Shown here piece after piece: positions 22,715-34,300 of a DNA stretch of 64,000 nt (position 1 is the first letter of the stretch; each line of letters starts with the position of its first letter). The stretch lies in assembly GCA_958299035.1 (NCBI GenBank), contig CATQJL010000112.1:20798812-20862811 (forward strand), given 5' to 3'. The position numbers and the translations under genes are program-made. The notes under the pieces are model-generated. The model saw nothing but the letters and a program-made list of their open reading frames with translations, was not told where the DNA came from and made no database searches. The DNA is from Cylicocyclus nassatus. Lineage: Eukaryota; Nematoda; Chromadorea; Rhabditida; Strongylidae.

Positions 22715-23830
22715 TAATAAATATTTTCAAAGAACCGGCCAAGATACAATAAGTCTCGTTGCCCCTTACAAGTACCCAATCTTGGTATAATTCACTCTGA
22801 CATGACTGAGTATGGGCCGTGGGGTTTATAGCCGTTAATGTTTTAGTTCACCTTCCATCATGTAAACATCAAATTCCAGAATGATCCCATGACATAAATA
22901 TTAAACAAAGCATGGAAAATAGATGCCAGGCAAGAAAGACCTCAGTCATGAATAACAAAATGAAAAATCCAAATTCATTTGAGGAAAAATAAGCTGGGAC
23001 ATAATTCTCATGCGACATGTATTACTGAGCAATCTCATAACAATCTAGAAGCAAAATCTAGAAACAAAATGTGTATCTCCAAGATCTGAAGAACCTGCAA
23101 ATGAGCCATTAGACTTTTCAGCTGAAGAGATAAAAGTACATGCCTCCCCCAAAAATATTGGTAGGAAACATTTTGCTATGCAACCATCCACAACCGAGAT
23201 AAGCGAACAACCGTAAAGTATGAGATAAGCAGCATACTGACGAGGTTAAACGGCAATTCGCTGGCAGAATTGTGAGTAAAATCGAGATCTAGTTACTCTA
23301 AATGTTTAGAATAACGACCAACAAAACGGCCAGCATAATTACAATATCGCTCATAGTTCCTCAAAAAAAAAGATACGACTGCATCGAGTTCGTGTCGCGT
23401 CACCATTTTCCAGTTCAGAGTGAGCGAATCCTGAACTCTGTGGCACCATGCGACTAAGCGCAATGGGGTGCATCTAGTGATATGTAGAGATGTCTGTTTG
23501 GGTATGGTAGGTATAGAGTTACAGGAAATTTACAAGACTTAAAAGATATTGAAGTTGAGTTGCTTCTCGTACGTACATTAGCGTATAACTGGCATACCCA
23601 GACAGGCAGTTTTACTTTTCAGAAGATACGCCTCGTTGGGTCGAGTTGAATGGTACCTCTAAATTCCGATTTTGTCCACTTTGAAAATCGCGTCTTTTTT
23701 CTCGCAAACAGCGGTTCTGCACTTTCGCAAATATGCCAAACAAGATTCAAAATTGTCCTGCATTCGAATGTCAACAACAACCTAAACTATAAATCGCGCA
23801 TGAGGGTATACTCGTTATGCACTCTAGAAC
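22715..23830. repeat. 3' flank of F-box pseudogene 3, shared with genes 2 and 4
   Basis: Second member of the 14575-15990 / 30222-31388 repeat set. It is more diverged, with several small deletions and no long open frame. This copy being the most decayed agrees with the state of the adjacent pseudogene. Confidence 0.7.
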
Positions 23831-24383
23831 GAATTTGTTTGGAATTATGCAAAGCTAACGATAATTTCGCGACATGTACTCTGAATAGGGATCCACTATC
23901 TCGCAATAGTTCAAGCTTATGTTCACAAGTAGCCGATCACCCAATTCGTTGCGAACCAAAGCAAGACGCTCGTGTGGAGGGCGTATTTTCACGTATTTGT
24001 CGAAAAAGGGACTGAAACGTTGCAACTTGATTAGGAGCGTTTTGAAATCGCCCGAAAAATGTGATTAAAAATCCTGTTGGTCGTCGAAGTCCGTTCTCTC
24101 ATCAGATGACTAATTTTCACAGGATTCAAACGACTTACATTTGCAAAAGTTCAAGAGAACTAGACTGAACTTTGGTTTTGTCAACATTTTCAAAGATCAT
24201 GTCGTAGTTGAACGTCTTCGTTTTCGCAATACGGATCTGACTACTTTTCGCCTCCCTTTCATCCACTGCTGTAAAGAGTATAGAGCAATTGGGGGTCTTC
24301 CACAGATGCGAGCAAGAAATCCCCTAAAGCTCATTTGACAACCGCAGTCGTGAATTCTTCACAAAGTTCGATAAGATGCTCCT

Positions 24384-25141
24384 TATAAGGGAAGGATACT
24401 TAATCGCAGTGACGATTGAGTAAGCGGTGTATACCGCGTATATCGTCCTCAGACGGTGATCTCTAAACCGCGTTCTATATCTGCTATGACGTCATTCTGG
24501 AGGCGTTATAAAGGGTTTTGGTGCAGTGGATAGTGGCTTTGACTGCGGAGCTGGACGTCGTGGGTTCGATTCCTCTGGGATGCCACCCGTTTTGCGTTTT
24601 TGTAAATTTTGGCAGGCAAGTTGCAAAACCTGTCACATCAAAAAAAGTTGATTTTCACAATATGAAGCAATATATTTACATTTATTGGCAATGAACCACC
24701 GGCTAAGTTGAAAACACTTGTTTTTAGCCTTGCCCGGCTGCGATGACATTCTTTTTATTCGTTGTGCGCACTTGAACGCGTTTTTTTTTGTTTTGCATAT
24801 TTTGTGCTTTCATATCATATGTATTTATGAAGGCCTTTCAATGTATAAATGAGTAAAGTATTCAATGAAGTCTAGAAAGGAGTGCTTTTAGGTTATACGG
24901 TGGTTCAGTGCCAATAAATACAAACATACAGCTTCATATTGTGAAAATCAACTATTTTTGATGTCGACATGTTTTGCAACTTGTCTGTTAAAATTTACAA
25001 AAATGCAAAACGGGTGGCATCCCAGGGGAATCGAACCCACGACGACCAGGGAATGCGGTTTAGAGATCACCGTCTGGGACGGTATACGCGGTATACGCCG
25101 CTTACCCAATCGTCACTGCGATTAAGTATCCTTCCCTTGTT
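24384..25141. mobile_element. Foldback element with tRNA-like block, inserted in an F-box exon
   Basis: Left TAAGGGAAGGATACTTAATC and right GATTAAGTATCCTTCCCTTG. Arms run for more than 250 bases (GCAGTGACGATTGAGTAAGC / GCTTACCCAATCGTCACTGC; GATTTTCACAATATGAAGC / GCTTCATATTGTGAAAATC). TTA appears at both edges. Comparison with the uninterrupted paralogues at 10970 and 16530 fixes the insertion point. The left arm has a complete tRNA-like A/B-box block; the right arm retains the B-box part only. Confidence 0.88.
24513..24587 (+). other. tRNA-like sequence in foldback arm
   Basis: TGGTGCAGTGGATAGTGG fits an A-box/D-arm, and GGGTTCGATTCC fits a B-box/T-arm, with a 3' GGGATGCCACC. The right arm repeats the B-box half in the other orientation (GGAATCGAACCCACGACG). 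A paired acceptor stem is not obvious, so a relic or SINE-type promoter is likelier than a working tRNA. Confidence 0.65.
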
Positions 25142-25987
25142 AGCTACATAGCTTAAAAAAGTACCGTACCAATATTAGGGCATTAAGTCCTTTTTCCGAG
25201 ATTCTGGGCGCTTTCAAATGAAGATTGGACGCTCTCAGACAAATGAATTGCTCATCGTTGATTTCGCAGTCAACATTAATGTCGATGAAGGGAGCTGCTT
25301 TTACCTAAAAAGAAGAAATTTCATGCTAGAATGACAAGCGAAAATGCTTTTACCACTTCAAAGTCGAAAAGCCCTGAATTCAAAACGTTATCTTCGAACG
25401 AGGATGGATCATATACATAAAATCGTAATATGCAACCGGGAGATACATGAGGCATAAGCATCGAGAGAAAAGAGAAATCGACCGCGTGTACAGTAAGCGC
25501 TCCACATGTGATTAATGATGTCGACGGTAGCTTACTTAGGGTAATTTTCGCATCTGCAATGTTTGTCTAAAAAAAATTCTATCATACTGCTGCAAGGATA
25601 CAAATCGTCATAGACTTACCAAATGCAAATCTACGCTCCCCGGTTTCAAATTCTTCGTTATTTGAAACAACACACGCATCGAGACAGTAGAGCACGACTC
25701 CATAGGATATTCTAGTCCGCTAGCCACATTCTGCCCTCCTTTTTTGCTCCTCCAAACTTATTTGACAATTTTTTCGTCACAGCTTAGTGATTTTCACCTG
25801 CGTGCTATGCAACTCCTGCCCTTCACGCTACTGAATCCGATAGTATAGCTCTCCTCCACGTTAGCTGCTTCGTCCGGGGTGTCGTACACGACGATAGCCG
25901 CGAAAGACTTTACTTCATTCGCCTGGAGCTGTGATCTTAATCGCGCATAAACTACCGTACAAGGTGTTCTGAAAGTATGTTTACCCT

Positions 25988-26129
25988 TTGATTCAACGGG
26001 AGGAAACTGGAAGGTAGGCGAGGTCTAATCAAAGCTGGAGAATGATCAGAGAGCACGCTCGCGTGAGAGACGCAAGCTGCGTGGCGGGCGCGAGCGGCCA
26101 CCTCCCAGCCGTCAATCCCGTTGAATCAA
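25988..26129. mobile_element. Small MITE in intron 1 of F-box pseudogene 3
   Basis: Ends TTGATTCAACGGGAGG and ATCCCGTTGAATCAA form inverted repeats; the core is GC-rich (GCTGCGTGGCGGGCGCGAGC). It is absent from the corresponding intron sequence of genes 2 and 4. Confidence 0.75.
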
Positions 26130-26861
26130 CAAGTATTTGCTTGGTCGTTGATTCTCTAATGTCTCATTGTCTCCCGCTCTTTCCAATTTACCATATCAGA
26201 GGGCTCGCTTCCACTTAGAGAAACACGAAGCGGCGAACACTTTTGCAAATAGTCATGGTAGGAAATCTCCGGTGAATTTTGCGCGATTGACAAGTAATTG
26301 AAAGCCGAATTTTGCCTCCGTAAGGCTAACGAAAAGATTGCACTTGTGTCACTGGCTCTATATTATTCCAGTTGCTCAAGAATCCTAATATGTCAACGAA
26401 ACAACTAAAGTCAGTGTCAACTACGTACTCCCTTTCGCTTGGGAACTACGCATGCGCAACGTAAGAGCCCTGCGTACGGACCTCCAATCGATGAGGCCTA
26501 TTTGAATGCCCGAGCCATAGGCGCGCGAAGGTGGCATCGTTGCGCTTACGAATAAGGGATCACTTGATTGACACGAACTGTATAAGCCTGTGTATCTACT
26601 ATTGAAATCAGCCTGTGTAAAAACACATCACATGATTCCCTAAGTTTTTTTGGAGAAGTGAAATGGCAGCAGCTTCACAATGATGCTAACTTGCTGGAAT
26701 TTCTCACAGTCTCAAACTGACTGGAAGTAGCGCTGGACATTCAGAGGATGAAGCTCCCACCGCGTCTAGTGCTGCGAAGGTTTATGCTTCAGATCAGTGT
26801 GGCTCAATTCTGCGTAAGTGATCATGTTCACGCCCAAACTTCTTTGAAAGTAAACAAAACC

Positions 26862-26912
26862 CTGAGGAAATGCTGCAATACTGCTGCAATATTGCAGCAT
26901 TGCTGCAATATT
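26862..26912. repeat. Short local expansion of GCTGCAATA units
   Basis: Four imperfect copies of TGCTGCAATA / TATTGCAGCA where the paralogous intron at about 18125-18150 has one (GAAACTGCTGCATTTTGTCC). The units alternate in orientation. Confidence 0.7.
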
Positions 26913-27513
26913 TTGTCCGGCAAAAGTTCCCGTGGGTTTTCTAGGGTAATTGCAATGTGGTAAGGAGCGGTCGGTGAACTACTCCATACCACACATGTAT
27001 TCGTAAGACAAAGCCAGCTTTCCAATCATGTAGTTACATCGAGTACGGTGTTAGACATGGAGACAAGACAGATATCAAAAGTTAGCAAGGCATGCTTTTA
27101 GGCTCTGTCTTTCTCATATTTTCCTGCTCATGCAAACCTACCTCATCATAAAGGGAGACTGCATGGACTGAGGGTTTCAGCAATGACGAAACTTCCATGC
27201 ACTCTTTGCTAAGAAACATGAAGTTCCTCAGCGTTGCGTACGGCAGATTCCGAAAGACTTTAACTTTCAGTTCCATTGGCAGCCTATTCCAGTATATGAA
27301 ATAGTCTTCGAATTTAATATGTTGAAGTATATTGAGGAGAGAATACGTCGCAGTAAGAGAGTTTCGACGAAATCAAACAAGGAAGAATGATCAATACACG
27401 TAATCATGAACTGATTTATAACAAGTGATGAAAACCCACTATTCATGACAAAGCTGAAACTTGGACTAAATTAAGTAAAAAAAACGGTAGCTTCAGTAGA
27501 TTCCAATGGCAAA

Positions 27514-27840
27514 CTTGGAAATACACTTATAAACCGCTACGGAAAAAAAAGTAGTGACGTTGACGATTCACAATCTCACAAAGCAGGACGCTTGCCTTCT
27601 CCCTTCGACTTGACCCGTATTTTAAAAAAACTTCTTGAGATATGACTGTGAACCAAAATATCTTGATAATATTCTGAGCAAGATGTTAGCCGATATGAGA
27701 GCACTTTTAAGAAATTCCAGTATAAATGGGATAACCACTTGACGACCAAAACACTCGACGAATTAACCAACAAGAAAAAAAAACTTTCATTGTAGCGAAA
27801 CAAAGTGCTTTTTTGTACACACAGACATACATACAGACAG
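27514..27840 (+). pseudogene. Helitron helicase-like fragment, copy 1 (frameshifted)
   Basis: Nucleotide copy of 42911-43220 from AATGGCAAACTTGGAAAT onward. The better copy encodes N-G-K-L-G-N, then V-V-T-L-T-I-H-K-S-Q-G and L-L-P-S-R-P, which resembles the N-G-T-R ... A-x-I-L-x-G ... I-P-R segment of PIF1-type helicases in Helitrons. Here the frame is broken after about ten residues. The assignment rests on a short stretch. Confidence 0.35.
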
Positions 27841-27894
27841 ACAAACAGACATTCAGCTTCATATATAAGATTATTGTGCATAAAAAGGGCATAG

Positions 27895-28340
27895 TATTCG
27901 TGGAAAGGAGAGTTATGGGGAGGGGAAGAGATGAGAAAGAGGATAAGAATTTGTCGCTTGTTTCTCAGTCTTCTTTACTTGAGGGTCTTGAATTTTGTTA
28001 TCCTCTTCTTTCTCAGAGAGGGCATGGGCGAGTATACAATGGATATTCTATTTTAATAAAATTTGTTTTGGTTTCAGTGAAGTACGCTCCACAGCCTCTC
28101 CAGCCGTTTGTACCCCTCATTTGCGTCTTGAGTCCCTGCCTTTATTTTCACTCTTCGTCTGAGTCAGAGGCTGTTTCCGGACGAAGGGGACGTCCATATG
28201 AGATGCACGCGAACGCAGCGCGCGGGCAGTGTCGACCTTATCTGTGCAACCCACGTGTCTGATTGGTGCCTTACCGCTGTGTTCCACCAGCTTCGCGAAG
28301 TTAGAACGTACACCTTATCCGGGATTAGGCTTCAGTTTGC
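27895..28340 (-). repeat. Inverted copy of the 13455-14330 segment
   Basis: See 13455-14330. This copy lacks the GCGATCGC-rich MITE. An open frame across it (27813-28262) has no recognisable domain, and its upstream part reads through a repeat tail (ACATACATACAGACAGACAA), so I do not call a gene. Confidence 0.7.
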
Positions 28341-28756
28341 ACCAAGGTGGCTATTGTAACACATTGTTAACACGTTGACGACCGTGTGTATCCGCGCGTA
28401 TGCACGCCCTGACCTCCTTGTAGCGCTTTCGTGCATCAATTTATCATGTGTAAACGAAAATTTCTCAGGTAACTTCTATGCAGTAATAACACTGGTGGCG
28501 TGGTTGTCATATAGAACACACGGCATTGCGGTAGCTGTTAAACAGTCCAAACCGCAGCCGTAGATCATCAGTCCATTTTGAGGTGGTCAAAAATGGCTCG
28601 GTCTTCAACGTGTTAAATCACATGATTTTGTGTACCTCTTATATGCTGAAGTAAGGAGAATGCGCTCAAAGTAGTTTATTCTTTCTTCTAACTCCAAAAG
28701 GGGGGCATGGTGGGCTATTTTGAATTTTTAAAGTTTTAAGAATTATTATCTTAAAT

Positions 28757-28965
28757 GTTTACGTATGTTCCGAATAGAAAATTCCATTTCTGAGCCGATC
28801 CGGACCAAACCTTGCACACTACACTTCGGGACCGGGCGGGTGTCATAGGCAACTTTTCGTTATCGATCGATATCGATTTTTCGATTTTTTGCAAAATTTG
28901 AGCTACGGGGCCGGGAGTTGGCGCAGGGGGGTAATTGAGCATGCTGATCATTCTATAACAGAAAA
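28757..28965 (+). mobile_element. CTAG-family interspersed repeat, partial
   Basis: Contains GTTCCGAATAGAAAATTCCA, CCGATCCGGACCAAAC, ACTTTTCGTTATCGATCGAT-type sequence and the AATTTGAGCTACGGGGCCGG block, all shared with 59412-59717 and 61084-61493. Class not certain. Confidence 0.75.
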
Positions 28966-29099
28966 ATGGCAACGTATTGATTAGCGCTTTTTGCACCGGC
29001 CTTTAAATTCGTTGCGTGAGCCCAAATACCGTACCCCATTCCCTCTTGTTTTTGATGAAAAAAAAGGCGATTGACGCGCATAAACTGCACATGCAATGT

Positions 29100-29171
29100 G
29101 GTCTCCATGGTCTAGTGGCTAAGGGGTGCGACTCTCAGCTGCTAGACCCGGGTTCGATTCCCCGCTCAACC
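29100..29171 (+). other. tRNA-like sequence, degenerate (Glu-like)
   Basis: ATGGTCTAGTGGCTAAGG resembles the D-arm/A-box of tRNA-Glu, CTCTCA the anticodon region with CTC, and CCGGGTTCGATTCCCCG the T-arm with its B-box. The acceptor ends (GGTCTCC and CTCAACC) do not pair. Probably a tRNA pseudogene or SINE head. Confidence 0.55.
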
Positions 29172-29583
29172 TCCTCTGATGCTTTGACGGAAAAAGTTGC
29201 CAACGCTCTGAGAAAATTTTACACCGAAAGGAACATACAATATGTCAGCTAAGAAAAGCCACAGAAGAGGGAACTACGGGAAGGATGCTGTACGAAAAGA
29301 AGGAACATTCTCGTTTATCTAATGCGAGGGTTAGTCTAGAGAAAAAGCGCGATGTGTAAGATGGGTGGAAAATGAGCTTCACCGAACGCCACATCTTTGT
29401 TGACTCAAAGGTTCTTCTGCAAGCAGTCGTACTTTCGTCATTGGAACTATATGCGCAGCATGCCTTCCAGCAGAAGCTTTCAATAAAAACATCACTAGAC
29501 GAAGTTTATTAGCTTTTAGGGCATTGAAAAAGTGTTATACGAGGCTTTGGTGACTCAATACAATATTTCTCACACCTGCTAGC

Positions 29584-29720
29584 CATTGGGCCGCTAGTCT
29601 TATATATACAGCTGAATGTCTGTCTGTATGTCTGTACTTATGTTCCGGATAGAAAATTCCATTTCTCAACCGATCCGGACCAAACTTGGCACACATATAT
29701 GTGAAAAAGGCCGTCAAGTC
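29584..29720 (-). mobile_element. CTAG-family interspersed repeat, 3' part, inverted
   Basis: Reads on the minus strand as ...TTGGTCCGGATCGG..., then TGGAATTTTCTATCCGGAAC, a CAGACA-rich tail and CAGCTGTATATATAAGACTAG. Same tail as at 27808-27872 and 59640-59717. Confidence 0.75.
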
Positions 29721-30103
29721 TGTTGTGTCATCATTTTCTGTGATTACGACGAAGTCTTCATTTCGTCATATCACAGAAACGCGGCGCATAGCATGACAAA
29801 TCTTCGGATGTTGGAGACAGCCCTTTTCCTGCCACAGGATTGACGAATCAGCATATTTCGGTCATATAGGACTCTTTATGAAAGAGAAGTCCAGGCAACA
29901 CAACAATGAAGAAAAAAAGCGGCAATGACCTTCAAATATATGTCCGTAGATGCGCGTGGAACGGCGTCCTCCCTGCGCGAGTTTCTACAGAAAGGTCAAT
30001 GGCGGCCGCTTGCCCTGGCAAATGTTTGCCGCCCGATTGGACGGACACATTGCCTGCCGCTTGCACGGTCGTTTTTATTGCGTACCGATTGCGCGGGAAA
30101 ACT

Positions 30104-30220
30104 GCCGGGTAAGTCAACTAGTTACGAATAAAATAATGACAGGGCCGGGCGGAGCCGGGTAAGTCAACTAGTTACGAATAAAATAATGACAGGGCCGGGC
30201 GGAGCCGGGTAAGCCAGCTA
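30104..30220 (+). repeat. Tandem 50-bp repeat with CTAG-family end sequence
   Basis: Two full units plus a partial of GCCGGGTAAGTCAACTAGTT continued by ACGAATAAAATAATGACAGG. The sequence matches the CTAGTTG...CCGGCTCCGCC end of the CTAG family read on the other strand. It abuts the gene 4 3' flank. Confidence 0.85.
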
Positions 30221-30221
30221 G

Positions 30222-31388
30222 TGATAAATATTTTAACGGCCGGGCAGGATACAATCAGTCTCGTTGCCACTAACAAGTATACAATGCTTGATATCCTTCG
30301 CTATAACATGATTGCGTACAGGCTCCAATATGTGGCTTTATAACCGTTAATGGTCTAGTTTACCTCCCGTCTTATTTCCAAAAAATGATCATTCCATGAC
30401 ATAAAATTTAATAATGAAAACATGAAAAATAGATGCCAGGCAAGACAGACCTCAGTGATGAACAGGAAAGTGAAAAACTCACGTTTATACAGGAAAAATA
30501 AACTGGGACATAACTCACATGTGACATGATCATTGAGCAAATCACTTATAAAAAATTAGAAGCAAAATCCAGAAACTAGAATCTGAATACTCCAAAATCT
30601 GAAGACCTGATAATGCACCGTTAGACATTTCAACTGAAGAGATCAAAACGCATGCCTTTCTCCAAATATATTAGTAGGATATTTTGCTGTGCAACTCCTT
30701 GACAGAGACATGTGAAGAATCGTAAAGTATGAGATAAGCAGCATATGTACGAGGTCGAATGGCAATTTCAGCTGGCAAAATTGTGAGTAAAATTGTTATC
30801 GAGTTCGAATTACTTTATAGAATGGCTCGAATGGCGACCAACAAAGTTGATCAGCCTAAGTACGATAGCGCTCATAGTTCGTCAAAAGAAGACGCGATTG
30901 TCACCGCGTTCGTGAATTTTGCGTCGCATCGCCATTTTCCGGTTCAGACTAAAGGAATTCTGAATTCTGCGGCACAATGCAACATACAAGCCAATGGGGC
31001 GCATCCTGTGATTAGTGAGTGGCCTGTATAAGTAAGGTGGATATATACAGTAAGAAAGCAATTTTCACGAAACTTGACAGGAATTGAACTGGGTTACTCC
31101 TATTAGATACAGCGTATATCTGCCATAGCCAAAAAGGCAATTCTACTTATCAGGAGATGCGTTCCACCAGTCGAATTGAATGGTACCTGCTCTGAATAAC
31201 GAATTTGTCTGCTTTGAATTGAATGGGGATGCGCCGCAAAAATCGCAGACTCCGCAGAAAACTGCCTCTTTCTTTTTTGCAAACAGCGTTATTGTACCTT
31301 TACCAGTAGAAATAGTAATCAAGATTCGACACTACCTTTAAATGTCAACAACAACCTAAACTATAAATCACGCATGAGGGTATACTAG
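30222..31388. repeat. 3' flank of F-box gene 4, shared with genes 2 and 3
   Basis: Third member of the flank repeat set (see 14575-15990). It has the uninterrupted form of the site where 15157-15377 inserted (GTTCGAATTACTTTATAGAA near 30805). The 90-codon frame 30759-31031 is shared with gene 2's flank but without evidence of selection. Confidence 0.75.
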
Positions 31389-34300
31389 TTATGGACTCCA
31401 GAACGAAGTTGTTTGGAATGATGCGAATTCATAATTCTGTGACATGTACTCTGCATAAGGATCCATTATCTCGCAAAACTTCCAGCTTATGTTCACAAGT
31501 AGCTGATCACCCAATTCGTTGCGAACCAAAGCAAGACGCTCGTGTGGAGGGCGTATTTTCACGTATTTGTCGAAAAAGGGACTGAAACATTGCAACTTGA
31601 TTAAGAGCCTTTTGACACTGTCCGAAAAATGTGATTAAAAATCCTGTTGGTCGTCAAAGTCCGTTCTCTCATCAGATGATTAATTTTCAAAGGATTCAAA
31701 CAACTTACATTTGCAGAAGTTCAAGAGAACTAGACTGAACTTTGCTTTTGTCAACATTTTCAAAGATCATGTCGAAGTTGAATGTCTTCTCCACAATGCA
31801 GATCCTGACTATTTTTCGACTCCCTTTCATCCATTGCTGAAAAAGGTATGAACTTGGGATCAGTATATGTCCTTCCACAGAAGCGAGCAAGAAAAGTCCG
31901 CCTGAATCTTAGTTGACACACGCAGCGATAACACTTCTCACAAAGTACATTAAGAAGCTCTCTAACTACATAATTGCTCAAAAAAGTTCGTACCAATATC
32001 AGGCCATTAAGTCCCTTTTCCGAAATTCTGGGCGCTCTGAGATGAAGCTCAGATGCTCTCAGATGAACCAGTTGCTCGTCATTGATATCGCAGTCAACAA
32101 CACTCCTGATGAAGGGAGCAGCCTTTACCTGAAGGGAAGAAATTTCATACTGCTGAATGACAAGCCAAATTACATTTACCACTTCCAAGTCGAAAACCCT
32201 AGAAGTCAAGTTATTACGTTTGACTATGAATGAGTATCGACTCGTTATGAATAAGCATGGATTCATGATTCGTCCATCAATTCGTAATTCGCACCCGGGA
32301 GTTACATGAGGCAGAAGCATCGAAAGAAAAGAGAGATCAGTCGAGCGTACAGTAAGCGCTCCACATGTGATTGACAATGTGGATGGTAGCTTCCTCAAGG
32401 TTTCTTTGACAACTCCTACGTTTGCCTAAAAGTTTTTTCATCATACTGCTGCATAGATACAAGTCGTTATAGACTTACCAACTCCAAAACTACGTTCTCA
32501 GGTTTCAGATTCTTCGCTATTTGGAATAACACACGCATCGAGACAGCGTAACACGACTCCATAGGATATTCTAGTCCTTTAGCCATATTCTGCCCTCTAT
32601 TCCTTATCCTTTAAACTCTTATTTACCAATTTTTTCGTCGTCAGTTTAGTAGATTTTCACCTGCGTGCTATGCAACTCCTACCCTTCCCCTCGAATCCGA
32701 TAGTATAGCTCTTCCTCAGCTTGTCGTTCACGACGATTTTTGCGAAAGAGCCACTCCTCCCACCTGGAGCCAAGATCTTAATCGCGCATAAACTACCGTA
32801 CAAGGTGTTCCGAAAGAATGTTTACATTGCTTGTCGTTGATATCTCTAATGTCTCATTGTCTCTCGCTCTTTCCTATAAATATATTTACCATATATCAGA
32901 GGGCTGGCTTGCACTTAGAAAAAACACGAAATACCGAATACTTTTATAAATGTAAAAGCAAGGAAATCTACGGTGATTTTTGCGCGATTGGGAAGTATTG
33001 TAGCTGAATTTTGTCTCGATGAAGGTAACAAAAAGACTAAGTTTCTGTACTGACTCTATAATTTTTCAGTAGTGCTCGAATTTTTATGCCAACGAAACAA
33101 CTATAGTGCTGGCCATAGCCATAAAGCCACCCTAAAAATCACTGTAATTTGAACCCTTTTACTCGAAATTGTCTGAAAAACCACCAGTCTCTCTGCAAAT
33201 CAACGTCATATCAAGGACCAAACAGCCCCCAATTTAATTGATTTTGGCCGGAGAAAAATTGAAAAGTTTGAGAAGACGGGTTTCGAAGGCTGGTCACAGC
33301 TATAAAGCCACCTCCCATTTTCGATCAATAATGCATTCTTTGAACCTAAAATTTTTGTACATTTACAGCATCAAAAGAGAAGCATTTGTTGCACCTGGGA
33401 GCTTTCGCTTTCAGAAAAGAGGTTTCATAATGCATTTTTTTGCTTCAAAATGCATAAAAAGTCATAGTGTTTAAAAAAAACTGCCTTTTCACCTAAGTTT
33501 CAAGCACTTGTTTGACTCGGATTAAAGTCCTAGGATTCGCTCCGCCTTTGGGATGGATACGGTGAAGCGCGCTGGAGTCAACATTGTGTAGTCGCTGATA
33601 TTGATAAAAGAGCCTCACCTTACCGAGGTGTAAGCGGGTACTTTTCCGTTATCCGGACCCATTTTTTCAAAAAGCTCTCATAAAATACGTTCTTCAGTCT
33701 AAGAACAATTTTTTATGGTTTCCACGAGGACTGTCTTCCTGCCACGTGTTAGAAAAATATTAACACGTTTTGGTCCATTTTGACATGTTTTTTCGAAATC
33801 ACTTCCGGTGAGGTAAAAGAGCATTTGTGAGCACCCAAAAGCTGTTTAATTGGTTTGTCTGAGAGCAAATCTGAAATTTATATCAGAACATCTTGATCGC
33901 TTTCAGCAACGATTCAGCATTGCCTTTTTCTTCAAACTTTTCGTCTTGGAAATATAGGCAGACGAGACTATAAATGATAGCTCAAAGTTCCTTGCTATTG
34001 CTTGTTTTTCCATTTGAATGATGGGATCCTAGTCCACTTCTCTACTCTTGACAAAGCCTAATCTGTTTAATAATAACAGAATGACGTTATTATGATAACA
34101 ATGCTCATTTTTGACATTTCAGTCGAAGATGGGGTCACTATTGACTAATAAAGAGATTGAACTTACGTCGCTAGGTAGGGCAACTCAAACTCCTAGTTAA
34201 ACCTGTTAAACATGCAAATGGCATGTCAAATTTTTTTGACACGTGGCAAAAGGTTGACGCTCCTTCCTGTGAAGTCGGGACCAAATATAGTACGAGGGAA

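Larger units (their letters stand above)
23855..27300 (-). pseudogene. F-box array gene 3, disrupted
   Basis: The seven-exon plan is visible: exon 1 about 27105-27300, then 25798-25922, 25620-25749, 25354-25566, about 25142-25304 continued at about 24362-24384, 24138-24268 and about 23855-24057. Lesions relative to genes 1, 2 and 4: the start codon and first residues are replaced by unrelated sequence near 27300; the exon 1 donor GTGAGG reads ATGAGA; an extra base occurs in exon 5 (GTACGGTAC against GTACGTAC); a 756-bp foldback element sits inside exon 5; the exon 5 donor GTACTT reads GAACTT; one base is lost in exon 6. Remaining blocks still show F-box (L-P-M-E-L-K-V-K-V-F-R-N-L-P) and C-terminal (D-P-Y-S-E-Y-M-S-R) sequence. 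It is very unlikely to make a full protein. Confidence 0.85.

Noticed and set aside
29100..29171. Functional tRNA-Glu gene
   Set aside because: The A-box and B-box are good but the acceptor ends do not pair; kept only as a tRNA-like sequence.
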